Notes under the pieces: model-generated | Seen by the model: the letters and a program-made list of their open reading frames with translations, nothing else | Told to the model about the DNA's origin: nothing | The model's database searches: none | Position numbers and translations under genes: made by a program | Shown here: in pieces, positions 1 to 6,007 of the stretch | Layout of the letters: each line of letters starts with the position of its first letter | How positions within the stretch are numbered: the stretch's first letter is position 1 | From: CAYOHG01 sp964465125 | GTDB taxonomy: Bacteria; Planctomycetota; Phycisphaerae; UBA1845; Fen-1342 | Reading direction: 5' to 3' | Assembly: GCA_964465125.1 (NCBI GenBank) | Contig: CAYXIO010000093.1 | Span: 1 to 9,520 of the forward strand | DNA: 9,520 nt

Positions 1-200
1 TATGCCACGAGTTTATTCAAAAAGCGCGCGGGAATCGGGGATTTTCAGGGGCCCCCTTAGGCATGTTTGGAGGCCTGGCCTGGCGGTGCTTGCTCACGCC
101 GGTCGGCGTCTGAAGAGACATAGTCGCTGGAAGGGCGTCCCGCATCCGCACTGCCACCGTTTCCGCTCGGGGCCTTCTCATCGATATTCCGCACGGCCAG
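1..200. other. Window-edge region with no supported gene
   Basis: No gene can be supported here. It is visibly less GC-rich than the rest of the window and contains a short GGGGCCCCC palindrome near 48-56. The frame that later gives the 201-500 reading frame is open from position 3 to a TGA at 111-113. It contains an ATG at 63 whose product would be only 16 residues. The same frame reopens at 114. Either this is non-coding DNA, or it is the decayed 5' part of the gene that continues to 500. Confidence 0.4.
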
Positions 201-500
201 GTGGAGCAGTTTTGCAGGGAGATCGCCGTTGGAACAACCGCGCCCGACACCGGGCCGGTCCTCGAGACTGCGGTACTCAGCCTTACTATCGACTCGTTAC
301 GCTCAATCAGAGTGTCGTTGTATGTACCAGTTACACCGGACCGGCTGATTATCTCGATTCCCCACAATTCACTTCTTGAGGCCAGGACGCGCATTGACCA
401 GGACACCGTGACGATTCGCACCGATCACAGTGAGATTCTTCATGAGCTGGAGGCGAGGCTGCGTGTTCCGCACCAACTCCCGGCGGGCGAGTGTCCCTGA
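201..500 (+). CDS. Unrecognised hypothetical protein, possibly the remnant of a longer gene
   Basis: I do not recognise this 99-residue frame (GTG start at 201, TGA at 498-500). Its text is protein-like: alternating hydrophobic stretches (AVLSLTIDSL, RVSLYVPVTPDRLIISIP) followed by an amphipathic acidic helix (HSEILHELEARLRV). That is better than the other frames across the same bases. The frame extends upstream without a stop to 114, and the extra residues (for example RGLLIDIPHGQVEQF) also look protein-like. However, there is no ATG, GTG or TTG before 201 in that extension, and no Shine-Dalgarno sequence precedes 201. About two thirds of third codon positions are G or C, well below the large genes nearby. 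This could be a small gene with an unusual start, the 3' part of a decayed gene broken at the TGA at 111, or chance. Confidence 0.33.
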   Translation: MEQFCREIAVGTTAPDTGPVLETAVLSLTIDSLRSIRVSLYVPVTPDRLIISIPHNSLLEARTRIDQDTVTIRTDHSEILHELEARLRVPHQLPAGECP

Positions 501-601
501 TTGTGGCGTGTGTGCGTGGCAGCCTGGAGTGACATGGGCGGGTCCGGGCACGCGCGTGAATCGGGCGGGCCGGCGAACGGATTGTTGGAGGAGCGGAGCG
601 A

Positions 602-620
602 CACCGGTTGAAACCCGGTG
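602..620. repeat. Dispersed-type intergenic hairpin (TGFQPV-like)
   Basis: There is a perfect 6-bp inverted repeat, CACCGG (602-607) and CCGGTG (615-620), around a 7-base loop, within a GC-rich context starting with GGAGGAGCGGAGCGA. On the minus strand the hairpin translates as TGFQPV. From memory, that hexapeptide and variants such as TGWKPV recur in spurious translations of planctomycete intergenic DNA, which suggests a dispersed palindromic repeat rather than a gene-specific site. The hairpin itself is seen directly. The family assignment is recollection and inference. It has no U-tract, so it is not a classical intrinsic terminator. Confidence 0.5.
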
Positions 621-649
621 CAACAGGCCTCAGAGCCAGGCGGGCCGGG

Positions 650-661
650 TATCATGCCGCC
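650..661 (+). promoter_or_regulatory. Candidate -10 box for a leaderless GH116 transcript
   Basis: TATCAT at 650-655 lies six bases before the ATG at 662, so a transcript starting at normal spacing would begin at or next to the start codon. No Shine-Dalgarno sequence precedes the ATG (the bases before it are GCCGCC), which fits leaderless initiation. No TTGACA-like -35 element sits at the expected spacing. This is inference from spacing alone. Confidence 0.35.
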
Positions 662-3600
662 ATGAGCACTTCGCAGCATCAACCCGACGTAAATCCACGG
701 CTTGCCAACCCGCGCGCGACCGACTGGCCTTCGAACCGCACAAGCTGCTGCGCCCCCGGCGGGTGCTGCGGCGAGAGCACCACCGACCGCCGCGCGTTTC
801 TCAAGCTCTCCGCGGCGGTCGCCGCCGGCGCGCTGGCCGGGCCGGTGCGGCCGATCTTCGCCGGCCCGTTTCAATCGCAGCCCGGCGTTGAGCTGATCCC
901 GCGCGACAAGAAGCTCAACCCGGCGTGGGTGCGCTCACTGTTCGAGCGCGCCGGGCCGCTCGACCTGCGCGGCGACGAACTGCGCTACATCGGCATGCCG
1001 GTCGGCGGACTGTGCGCCGGTACGATGTACCTCTCCGGCGACGGGCGGCTGTGGGTCTGGGATGTGTTCAACCGCGTGGGCGGCGGCGTGCTGCCGAACG
1101 ACATCCCCGACCTCGACGGCCAGAACATCAGCGCCACCTCGGGCGCGAACTACGTTCGGCCGGCCCAGCCGGGAAACGCCGTCAGCTCGCCAGTGGAGCA
1201 GGGCTTCACGCTGCGGCTCGAGGGCGGCGGCACCGAGCAAACCCGCACGCTCGACAGCGGCGGCTTCGGGCAGGTGAGCTTCCGCGGCGAATACCCGATC
1301 GGCACGGTCGGCTATCGCGACGCCGGCTGTCCGGTCGAAGTCACGCTGGAGGCCTTCAGTCCGTTCATTCCGCTGAACACGGCGGATTCGAGCCTGCCCG
1401 CGACGCTGCTGCACTTCACGCTGCACAACACCGGCGCGAAGCCGCTGCGCGCCACGCTGGCCGGGCGCCTCGGCAACGCCGTCTGCAAGGACAGCAGCGG
1501 CCTGCACCGCGTGCGGCGGCGCAATCGAATTCTGCGTCAGGACGACCTGCTCTTGTTGGAGTGCGCGGCGGAGTCCGACGAGGGCGAAGTCAGCGCGCGA
1601 CCGGACATCTCCTTTGACGACTTCGAGCGCGGCGACTGGGGCGCGTGGGAGGCGCAGGGCGACGCATTCGCGGGCGGGCCGTTCGCGCGCGCCGCGATGC
1701 CGGCCTATCACGACGTGCGCGGCCACCTGGGCGAGCGCGTCGTCAACAGTCACAACACGCGCGTGACCGAGAAGACACCCGCGGCCGGCGACAAGCCGAC
1801 CGGCACGCTGCTGAGCCCCGTCTTCAGGATCGAACGGCGGTTCATCAACTTCCTGATCGGCGGCGGCGGGCATGCCGGATCGACCGAAGTGCAGTTGCTG
1901 GTCGATGATCGCGTCGTGCGAAGCATGGTCGGCCCGAACAGCAACACGATGCGCGCGGCGTACTTCGACGTAAGCGGGCTGGAGGGGCGCTTTGCCCGGA
2001 TGCGGCTGATCGACTACGCGACGGGCGCCTGGGGTCACATCGCGATCGACGACATCGTCTTCTCGGATCAGCCGCGCTCCGCCAGCACGCTCGATGAGGA
2101 GCCCGACTTCGGCACGCTCGTGCTGGCGCTGCTCGAGCCGGCGCCGGAAGACCGCGGCATCGCGGCGATCGACGACGCCGGCCTGTTCGGCGACGCGCGC
2201 GAGGACGCCTCGCGCTCCAGCGGCGGCGGCCCGATCGGCGCCCTGGCGCGGACGGTGGAGCTCGGGCCGGGCGAGAGCTGTGTGGTGCGGTTCGCGGTGG
2301 TCTGGCACTTTCCGAACCTGGTGTTGCCGTCGCTCGGACGCGTCGGCCGCTGGTACGCCAGCCGATTCCGCTCGGCGCGCGAGGTCGCGAAGTACGTGGC
2401 GGCGAACGAAGCGCAGCTCAGCGCGGAGACGAGAAGGTGGCGCGACACGTGGTACGACTCGACGCTGCCGCGCTGGCTGCTGGAGCGGACGTTCGCGAAC
2501 GCGTCGACGCTGGCGACGCAGACGTGTCTGCGTTTCACGGACGGGCGATTCTGGGCGTGGGAAGGCGTGGGCTGCTGCGCGGGCACCTGCACGCACGTCT
2601 GGCACTACGCCCAGGCCGTCGCGCACCTGTTCCCCGACCTGGAGCGCGACCTGCGCGAGCGGACGGACTTCGGCCTGGCGATGGACCCGAAGACCGGGAA
2701 GGTCGACTTCCGGGCCGGGCTGGCCGGGCGCGACGCGGTCGACGGGCAGGCCGGGCTGATCCTGCGCGCCCAGCGCGAGCACCAGATGTCGCGCGATGAC
2801 GGGTTCCTCAAGCACAACTGGCCGCGCATCCGCAAAGCGCTTGAGTTCATGATGCAGCAGGACGCGGCCGACGGCACTGCTGACGGCATGATCGAAGGCG
2901 AGCAGCACAATACGCTGGACGCCGAGTGGTACGGTCAGATTCCGGCGCTGACTTCGATGTACCTCGCGGCGCTGCGCAGCGGCAGCGCGCTGGCGACGCT
3001 GGCCGGCGACGCGGAGTTCGCGCGGCAGTGCGACGCGCTGCTTGCGTCGGGCCGGACGCGCTTCGAGGCTCTCTTCAACGGCGAGTATTTCGAGCAGAAG
3101 CTTGACCCGAAGCACGCGGAAGCGATCGGCGTCGCGGGCGGCTGTCACATCGACCAGGTGCTGGGTCAATGGTGGACGCTGCAACTCGGCAACGGGCGGC
3201 TTTTTGATGCGGAAAAGGCGCGCAGCGCGCTGCGGTCGCTGTGGACCTACAACTTCGGTCCGGACGTCGGCCCGCTGCGCGCTTCGCTGCCGCCGGCGAA
3301 CCGCGGGCGCCCGTACGCGCTCTCGGGCGACGCCGGCCTGCTGATGTGCACCTGGCCGCGCGAGGCCCCGCCCGAGATCTGGAAGAAACACTGGCAGTTC
3401 ATGTATTTCAACGAGTGCATGTCGGGTTTTGAGCACCAGGCGGCGGCGCACATGCTGTGGGAAGGCCTGGACGACCCCGAGCTGCTTCAGTGCGGCCTGG
3501 CGACCGAGCGCGCGATTCACGACCGCTACCACCCCGCCCTGCGAAATCCCTACAACGAAGTCGAGTGCAGCGACCACTACGCCCGCGCGATGGCGTCGTA

Positions 3601-3973
3601 CGGCGTGTTCCTCGCGGCGTGCGGGTTCCGTTACGATGGGCCGGCCGGCGAGATCGAGTTCGCTCCGCGGCTCGAACCGCAGGACTTCCGCTGCCCCTTC
3701 ACCGCCGCCGAGGGTTGGGGGACCTTCTCGCAGAAGTGCGACGGCGACGAGCTGGCGGCGGAGCTGGCGGTTCGATTCGGGCAGGTCGAGCTGTCGCGAA
3801 TCGCGCTGCGGTGGCCGGCGGAGCTGCGCGGCCGCCCGATTGCGTCCGTTCGCATCGACGGCACGGAGACGCAGGCGTTCCAGACGAGCGACGACGGATT
3901 CGTGCGGATTTCGCTCGAGCCGCGACGAACGCTGGATACCGGTCACTCCGTGCGGATTCGCATGACGACATGA
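662..3973 (+). CDS. Secreted GH116 glycoside hydrolase (GBA2-like) with inserted lectin-like domain
   Basis: This 1103-residue protein belongs to glycoside hydrolase family 116, retaining beta-glycosidases that include human GBA2 and bacterial beta-glucosidases and beta-xylosidases. A twin-arginine signal is visible: DRRAFLKLS (RR at 43-44) followed by a hydrophobic AAVAAGALAG stretch, so it is predicted to be exported folded. The N-terminal beta-sandwich starts near residue 107 (IGMPVGGLCAGTMYLSGDGR). It is interrupted at about 318-470 by a levanase-type jelly-roll module (FDDFERGDWGAW, INFLIGGGGHAG, ATGAWGHIAIDDIVFSD) and resumes at TLVLALLEP. The (alpha/alpha)6 catalytic domain runs from about 600 to 1030. 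By family comparison the nucleophile is Glu634 (FWAWEGVGCC) and the acid/base is Asp753 (TLDAEWYGQ). The C-terminal GH116 block NPYNEVECSDHYARAMASYG is intact. I chose the ATG at 662 over an in-frame TTG at 608, which lies inside a hairpin repeat. The substrate is unknown; a plant- or algal-type beta-glycan or glycoside is plausible. Confidence 0.93.
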   Translation: MSTSQHQPDVNPRLANPRATDWPSNRTSCCAPGGCCGESTTDRRAFLKLSAAVAAGALAGPVRPIFAGPFQSQPGVELIPRDKKLNPAWVRSLFERAGPLDLRGDELRYIGMPVGGLCAGTMYLSGDGRLWVWDVFNRVGGGVLPNDIPDLDGQNISATSGANYVRPAQPGNAVSSPVEQGFTLRLEGGGTEQTRTLDSGGFGQVSFRGEYPIGTVGYRDAGCPVEVTLEAFSPFIPLNTADSSLPATLLHFTLHNTGAKPLRATLAGRLGNAVCKDSSGLHRVRRRNRILRQDDLLLLECAAESDEGEVSARPDISFDDFERGDWGAWEAQGDAFAGGPFARAAMPAYHDVRGHLGERVVNSHNTRVTEKTPAAGDKPTGTLLSPVFRIERRFINFLIGGGGHAGSTEVQLLVDDRVVRSMVGPNSNTMRAAYFDVSGLEGRFARMRLIDYATGAWGHIAIDDIVFSDQPRSASTLDEEPDFGTLVLALLEPAPEDRGIAAIDDAGLFGDAREDASRSSGGGPIGALARTVELGPGESCVVRFAVVWHFPNLVLPSLGRVGRWYASRFRSAREVAKYVAANEAQLSAETRRWRDTWYDSTLPRWLLERTFANASTLATQTCLRFTDGRFWAWEGVGCCAGTCTHVWHYAQAVAHLFPDLERDLRERTDFGLAMDPKTGKVDFRAGLAGRDAVDGQAGLILRAQREHQMSRDDGFLKHNWPRIRKALEFMMQQDAADGTADGMIEGEQHNTLDAEWYGQIPALTSMYLAALRSGSALATLAGDAEFARQCDALLASGRTRFEALFNGEYFEQKLDPKHAEAIGVAGGCHIDQVLGQWWTLQLGNGRLFDAEKARSALRSLWTYNFGPDVGPLRASLPPANRGRPYALSGDAGLLMCTWPREAPPEIWKKHWQFMYFNECMSGFEHQAAAHMLWEGLDDPELLQCGLATERAIHDRYHPALRNPYNEVECSDHYARAMASYGVFLAACGFRYDGPAGEIEFAPRLEPQDFRCPFTAAEGWGTFSQKCDGDELAAELAVRFGQVELSRIALRWPAELRGRPIASVRIDGTETQAFQTSDDGFVRISLEPRRTLDTGHSVRIRMTT
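1613..2071 (+). other. Levanase-type lectin-like domain inserted in the GH116 protein
   Basis: This marks the in-frame segment encoding about residues 318-470. It has the layout I know from beta-sandwich modules attached to levanases and other sugar hydrolases: an opening DFE-x-G-x-W, a central LVNS-like strand (RVVNSHN), TGTLLSPVFRI, the signature INFLIGGGGH, a VQLLVDDRVVR strand, and a closing GWGHI-like element (WGHIAIDDIVFSD). The flanking GH116 beta-sandwich reads sensibly when this piece is removed, so it is an insertion rather than a terminal fusion. A carbohydrate-binding or structural role is inferred. Confidence 0.75.
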
Positions 3974-4022
3974 TGCGATCGACGACGTTGATCTCGCAGC
4001 GCCGCGCTTGAATCGCGTCGGG

Positions 4023-4034
4023 CGGGCTAGCCCG
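4023..4034. repeat. Perfect 12-bp palindrome CGGGCTAGCCCG
   Basis: The palindrome lies 50 bases after the GH116 stop codon and 15 bases before a TATAAT box. It covers the place where a -35 element of that promoter would be (about 4027-4032), so it could be an operator. Alternatively it is the stem of a terminator without a U-tract, or a copy of a dispersed palindromic repeat. It shares CGGGC...GCCCGTC with the hairpin at 4819-4833. Confidence 0.55.
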
Positions 4035-4049
4035 TCAGGCAGATTTACC

Positions 4050-4055
4050 TATAAT
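4050..4055 (+). promoter_or_regulatory. Consensus -10 box TATAAT upstream of the acidic lipoprotein gene
   Basis: An exact TATAAT stands out in otherwise GC-rich DNA, in the context TTTACCTATAATGC. No recognisable -35 hexamer precedes it; the palindrome at 4023-4034 occupies that position. Transcription from here would start near 4062 and leave an untranslated leader of about 168 bases before the ATG at 4230. I see no recognisable riboswitch in that leader. Confidence 0.5.
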
Positions 4056-4229
4056 GCAGCGCTCGCGGGGGGAATCCGCCGATCGACCGCGCCCGGCGTG
4101 GCGCGCCAGTCGGCCGGCGGCTTCGCTCCGGATGGAAATGGGGTTGCGCTTCGCGCTGCGCGTCACGGATTGGCGCGGTTCCGCGAGCGGCTTTCGCTGA
4201 CCAAGAAACACACTCAATCGAGGACGCTT

Positions 4230-4811
4230 ATGAACCGGAACCGTTTCACAGCGATCATCGGCAGCTTCATCGCACTGTCGCTCGTCACGGGCGGCTGCCC
4301 CGACCTGAGCGAGCTCGAGGAAATCAACATCGACCTGGGCGACATCGCGACGTCGATCGGCAACGAAGTCGACGTCATTCAGACCCAGGACCCGAACACG
4401 ATCATCCTGCCGGACGACCTGGATGACGAGATCATCATCAGCGACGACGTGACGATCATCGACGACATCGAGACCGACATTATCATCACGGAGCTGCCTG
4501 ATGCGACCTTGCTCGGCCTGGAGAACGTCACCGGCTTCGACGGCTACTACCGCTTCCTGGCCGACGGCGTGCTGCAAGGCGTGTTCGTGTTCGACGGCGA
4601 GACGCTGCTGCTCGATTTCCCCTGCCTGAGCGACATCGAGCTGCTCAGCGAGGAGTACTTCGACCCGTTTTCGGGCGAGTTGGTGGACGCCTTCGACGAC
4701 ACCGGAGTGATCTTCACGAACCCCTTCGATTTCGAGTGCGGCGACGCGTTCATCATCACGTTCGACGTGGACGGCATCTTCGCCGGCGTCGACATCACGC
4801 TGATTCCGTAG
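4230..4811 (+). CDS. Small, extremely acidic probable lipoprotein of unknown function
   Basis: I do not recognise a family for this 193-residue protein. The ATG at 4230 is preceded by GAGGA at 4220-4224 with a 5-base spacer, which decides the start although the frame is open further upstream. The N-terminus MNRNRF plus a hydrophobic stretch ending SLVTGGC resembles a signal peptidase II site with Cys23 as the lipidated residue. The lipobox is imperfect: it has Thr where Leu is usual three residues before the Cys. The mature 171 residues contain 29 Asp and 14 Glu but only one Arg, with no Lys or His. Residues 50-90 are a run of Asp pairs alternating with Ile/Val/Thr strands (DDEIIISDDVTIIDDIETD). 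Two further cysteines, Cys132 (DFPCLS) and Cys170 (FECGD), could form a disulfide. Cation binding, adhesion or a structural envelope role are all possible; none is shown. Confidence 0.82.
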   Translation: MNRNRFTAIIGSFIALSLVTGGCPDLSELEEINIDLGDIATSIGNEVDVIQTQDPNTIILPDDLDDEIIISDDVTIIDDIETDIIITELPDATLLGLENVTGFDGYYRFLADGVLQGVFVFDGETLLLDFPCLSDIELLSEEYFDPFSGELVDAFDDTGVIFTNPFDFECGDAFIITFDVDGIFAGVDITLIP

Positions 4812-4812
4812 A

Positions 4813-4865
4813 GTCGGCACGGGCACAGCCCGTCTTAGTCGCCCGGGCTCGGATCGCGTGCCGAC
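4813..4865. repeat. Nested inverted repeat after the lipoprotein gene, possible terminator
   Basis: A perfect 9-bp outer stem (GTCGGCACG 4813-4821 with CGTGCCGAC 4857-4865) encloses a 6-bp inner stem (AGCCCG 4827-4832 with CGGGCT 4844-4849). A competing tight hairpin, ACGGGC (4819-4824) with GCCCGT (4828-4833) around ACA, cannot form together with these stems. The element starts two bases after the lipoprotein stop codon, so a transcription-ending or RNA-stabilising role is plausible. There is no U-tract. The sequence reads ARAQPVL in one frame, similar to the hairpin at 602-620, so it may be a dispersed repeat. Confidence 0.55.
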
Positions 4866-4973
4866 GACGCCACTTGGCCGGTGAATCGAAGCTGGAACGC
4901 GGCCCGCAGCGCCGGGCGATGCGTCGTGCGGGGCTTGTGAACAAACCGGCGGGCTCGCTCGTCTCACCCGCTG

Positions 4974-4987
4974 GGGGCCGCGGCCCC
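4974..4987. repeat. GGGGCCGCGGCCCC palindrome just upstream of a ribosome binding site
   Basis: This perfect 14-bp self-complementary sequence ends three bases before the AAAGGAG ribosome binding site (4991-4997) of the next gene. As RNA it could pair with itself or with another copy and influence access to the binding site. It may equally be an incidental GC-rich repeat. Confidence 0.4.
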
Positions 4988-4990
4988 GCG

Positions 4991-4997
4991 AAAGGAG
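4991..4997 (+). promoter_or_regulatory. Strong Shine-Dalgarno sequence AAAGGAG
   Basis: AAAGGAG is followed by 7 bases and then the ATG at 5005. This is the strongest ribosome binding site in the window and fixes the start of the DUF6515-YbaY protein. Confidence 0.8.
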
Positions 4998-5004
4998 AAG
5001 ACGG

Positions 5005-5997
5005 ATGAAAACGCTCATCAGGTCCACGCTCGTCACCGCGGCGGTGGCGATCATCGCGCCGCTGCTCAGCGCGCAGGCGCAGACCGGCATTCAGCGCTCC
5101 GGCGGCACGCGCGTGGCGCCGCGCAGCGGCGACGAGCAGCGCGTCGAGACCGTCGAGGAAGCCCAGGTCGTCGAGGAGAAAGCCGAAGAACGCCAGAGCC
5201 GCAGGGCACGCCTGCGTCGCGCGGCGGACGTCGGCACCGAAGTGCGCCGACTCAGCACGCAGGCGCGGCGGGTGGTGATCCGCGACCGTGAGTACTACGT
5301 CGATCGCGACGTCTACTACATTCCGCGTGTCGAGCGCGACCGCAGCGTGCGCTTCATCATCGCCCGCCCGCCCGTGGGAGTCGAAATCGGCTGGCTGCCC
5401 GATTCCTACTTGCGCATCCGCGTCGGCGGCCGCTTCTACTTCGTCAGCAACGACGTGTTCTACGAGGAGTTCGAAACGCTCGGCCGGGTGAGTTACCGCG
5501 TGATCGATCCGCCGGTCGGGGCCTGGGTCTACCGTCTGCCCGACCCGGTCGAAGTCGTGATCATCGGCGGCGAGCGGCTCTATCGCTGCGGCGGTCTGCA
5601 TTTCCGCCGTACGCACCGGGACGGCAAGGCCGTCTACGTGCGCGTCCGCGTGATCGATCCGTCCATCGAGCGTCTGCCGCCGCGCATCACCGGCAGGCTC
5701 ATCATCCGCGATCGCAGGGACCTGCCGCCGGACGCCTTCGCGATCGTGCGGCTGTTCGAGGTGGAACGGCCGGGCGTGAAGCGCTCAATCGTCGAGCGGC
5801 GGATGGATCTTTCCGGCCGCAACGAGCTGGAGTTCTCGCTGGACTACGACGACGCCCTGATCGACCCTGTGCGGACGTATCAGGTCGAGGCAACGGTCTT
5901 CATCGACCGGCGCGAGGCCTTCACCACGCAGGATGCGTACACCGTCATCACGCGCGGTGCGAGCCGGCGCTGCGACCTGGTGCTGATCCGACGGTAG
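5005..5997 (+). CDS. Exported protein: DUF6515-like tandem repeats fused to a YbaY/YscW-type domain
   Basis: This 330-residue protein begins with a clear Sec signal peptide (MKTLIR, hydrophobic core, LLSAQA|Q, cleavage near 25/26). A charged, probably helical or disordered linker follows at about 38-88, rich in Glu then Arg. Residues 90-226 form three tandem units of about 46 residues starting at 90, 136 and 182. Each has a GG- or DRE-type turn with aromatic pairs, then a (D)PPVG-x3-LPD-like end (RPPVGVEIGWLPD, DPPVGAWVYRLPD). This resembles DUF6515, a Tyr-rich bacterial repeat family of unknown function. Residues 230-330 match the YbaY/YscW lipoprotein family pattern (GRLIIRDRRDLPPDAFAIVR, then LSGRNELEFSLDYDDALID, ending AYTVITRGA). 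YscW acts as a pilotin for an outer-membrane secretin; YbaY's role is obscure. Function here is unknown, but a periplasmic or outer-membrane location is likely. Stop-to-stop distance to the convergent gene is only 10 bp. Confidence 0.88.
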   Translation: MKTLIRSTLVTAAVAIIAPLLSAQAQTGIQRSGGTRVAPRSGDEQRVETVEEAQVVEEKAEERQSRRARLRRAADVGTEVRRLSTQARRVVIRDREYYVDRDVYYIPRVERDRSVRFIIARPPVGVEIGWLPDSYLRIRVGGRFYFVSNDVFYEEFETLGRVSYRVIDPPVGAWVYRLPDPVEVVIIGGERLYRCGGLHFRRTHRDGKAVYVRVRVIDPSIERLPPRITGRLIIRDRRDLPPDAFAIVRLFEVERPGVKRSIVERRMDLSGRNELEFSLDYDDALIDPVRTYQVEATVFIDRREAFTTQDAYTVITRGASRRCDLVLIRR

Positions 5998-6007
5998 CAC
6001 GGCTCGG

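Noticed and set aside
17..421. Minus-strand open frame of 134 codons at the left end
   Set aside because: No ribosome binding site, and less protein-like text than the plus-strand frame over the same bases.
608..661. An in-frame TTG start extending the GH116 protein by 18 residues
   Set aside because: The TTG is in the loop of the hairpin repeat, and the added residues look like translated repeat DNA. The ATG at 662 gives a plausible Tat-signal protein.
935..3946. A minus-strand open frame of about 1000 codons opposite the GH116 gene
   Set aside because: It is extremely Arg-, Ala- and Val-rich with no domain, which is the usual antisense shadow of a high-GC gene. The plus strand has clear GH116 motifs throughout.
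4054..4200. A 48-codon frame in the leader of the lipoprotein gene, starting at an ATG overlapping the TATAAT box
   Set aside because: It starts within the -10 box, upstream of the expected transcript start, and its product is Arg-rich with no conserved look.
4008..4229. Upstream in-frame extension of the acidic lipoprotein
   Set aside because: The extension is Arg/Ala-rich and contains the TATAAT box. The ATG at 4230 has a good ribosome binding site and begins a signal peptide.
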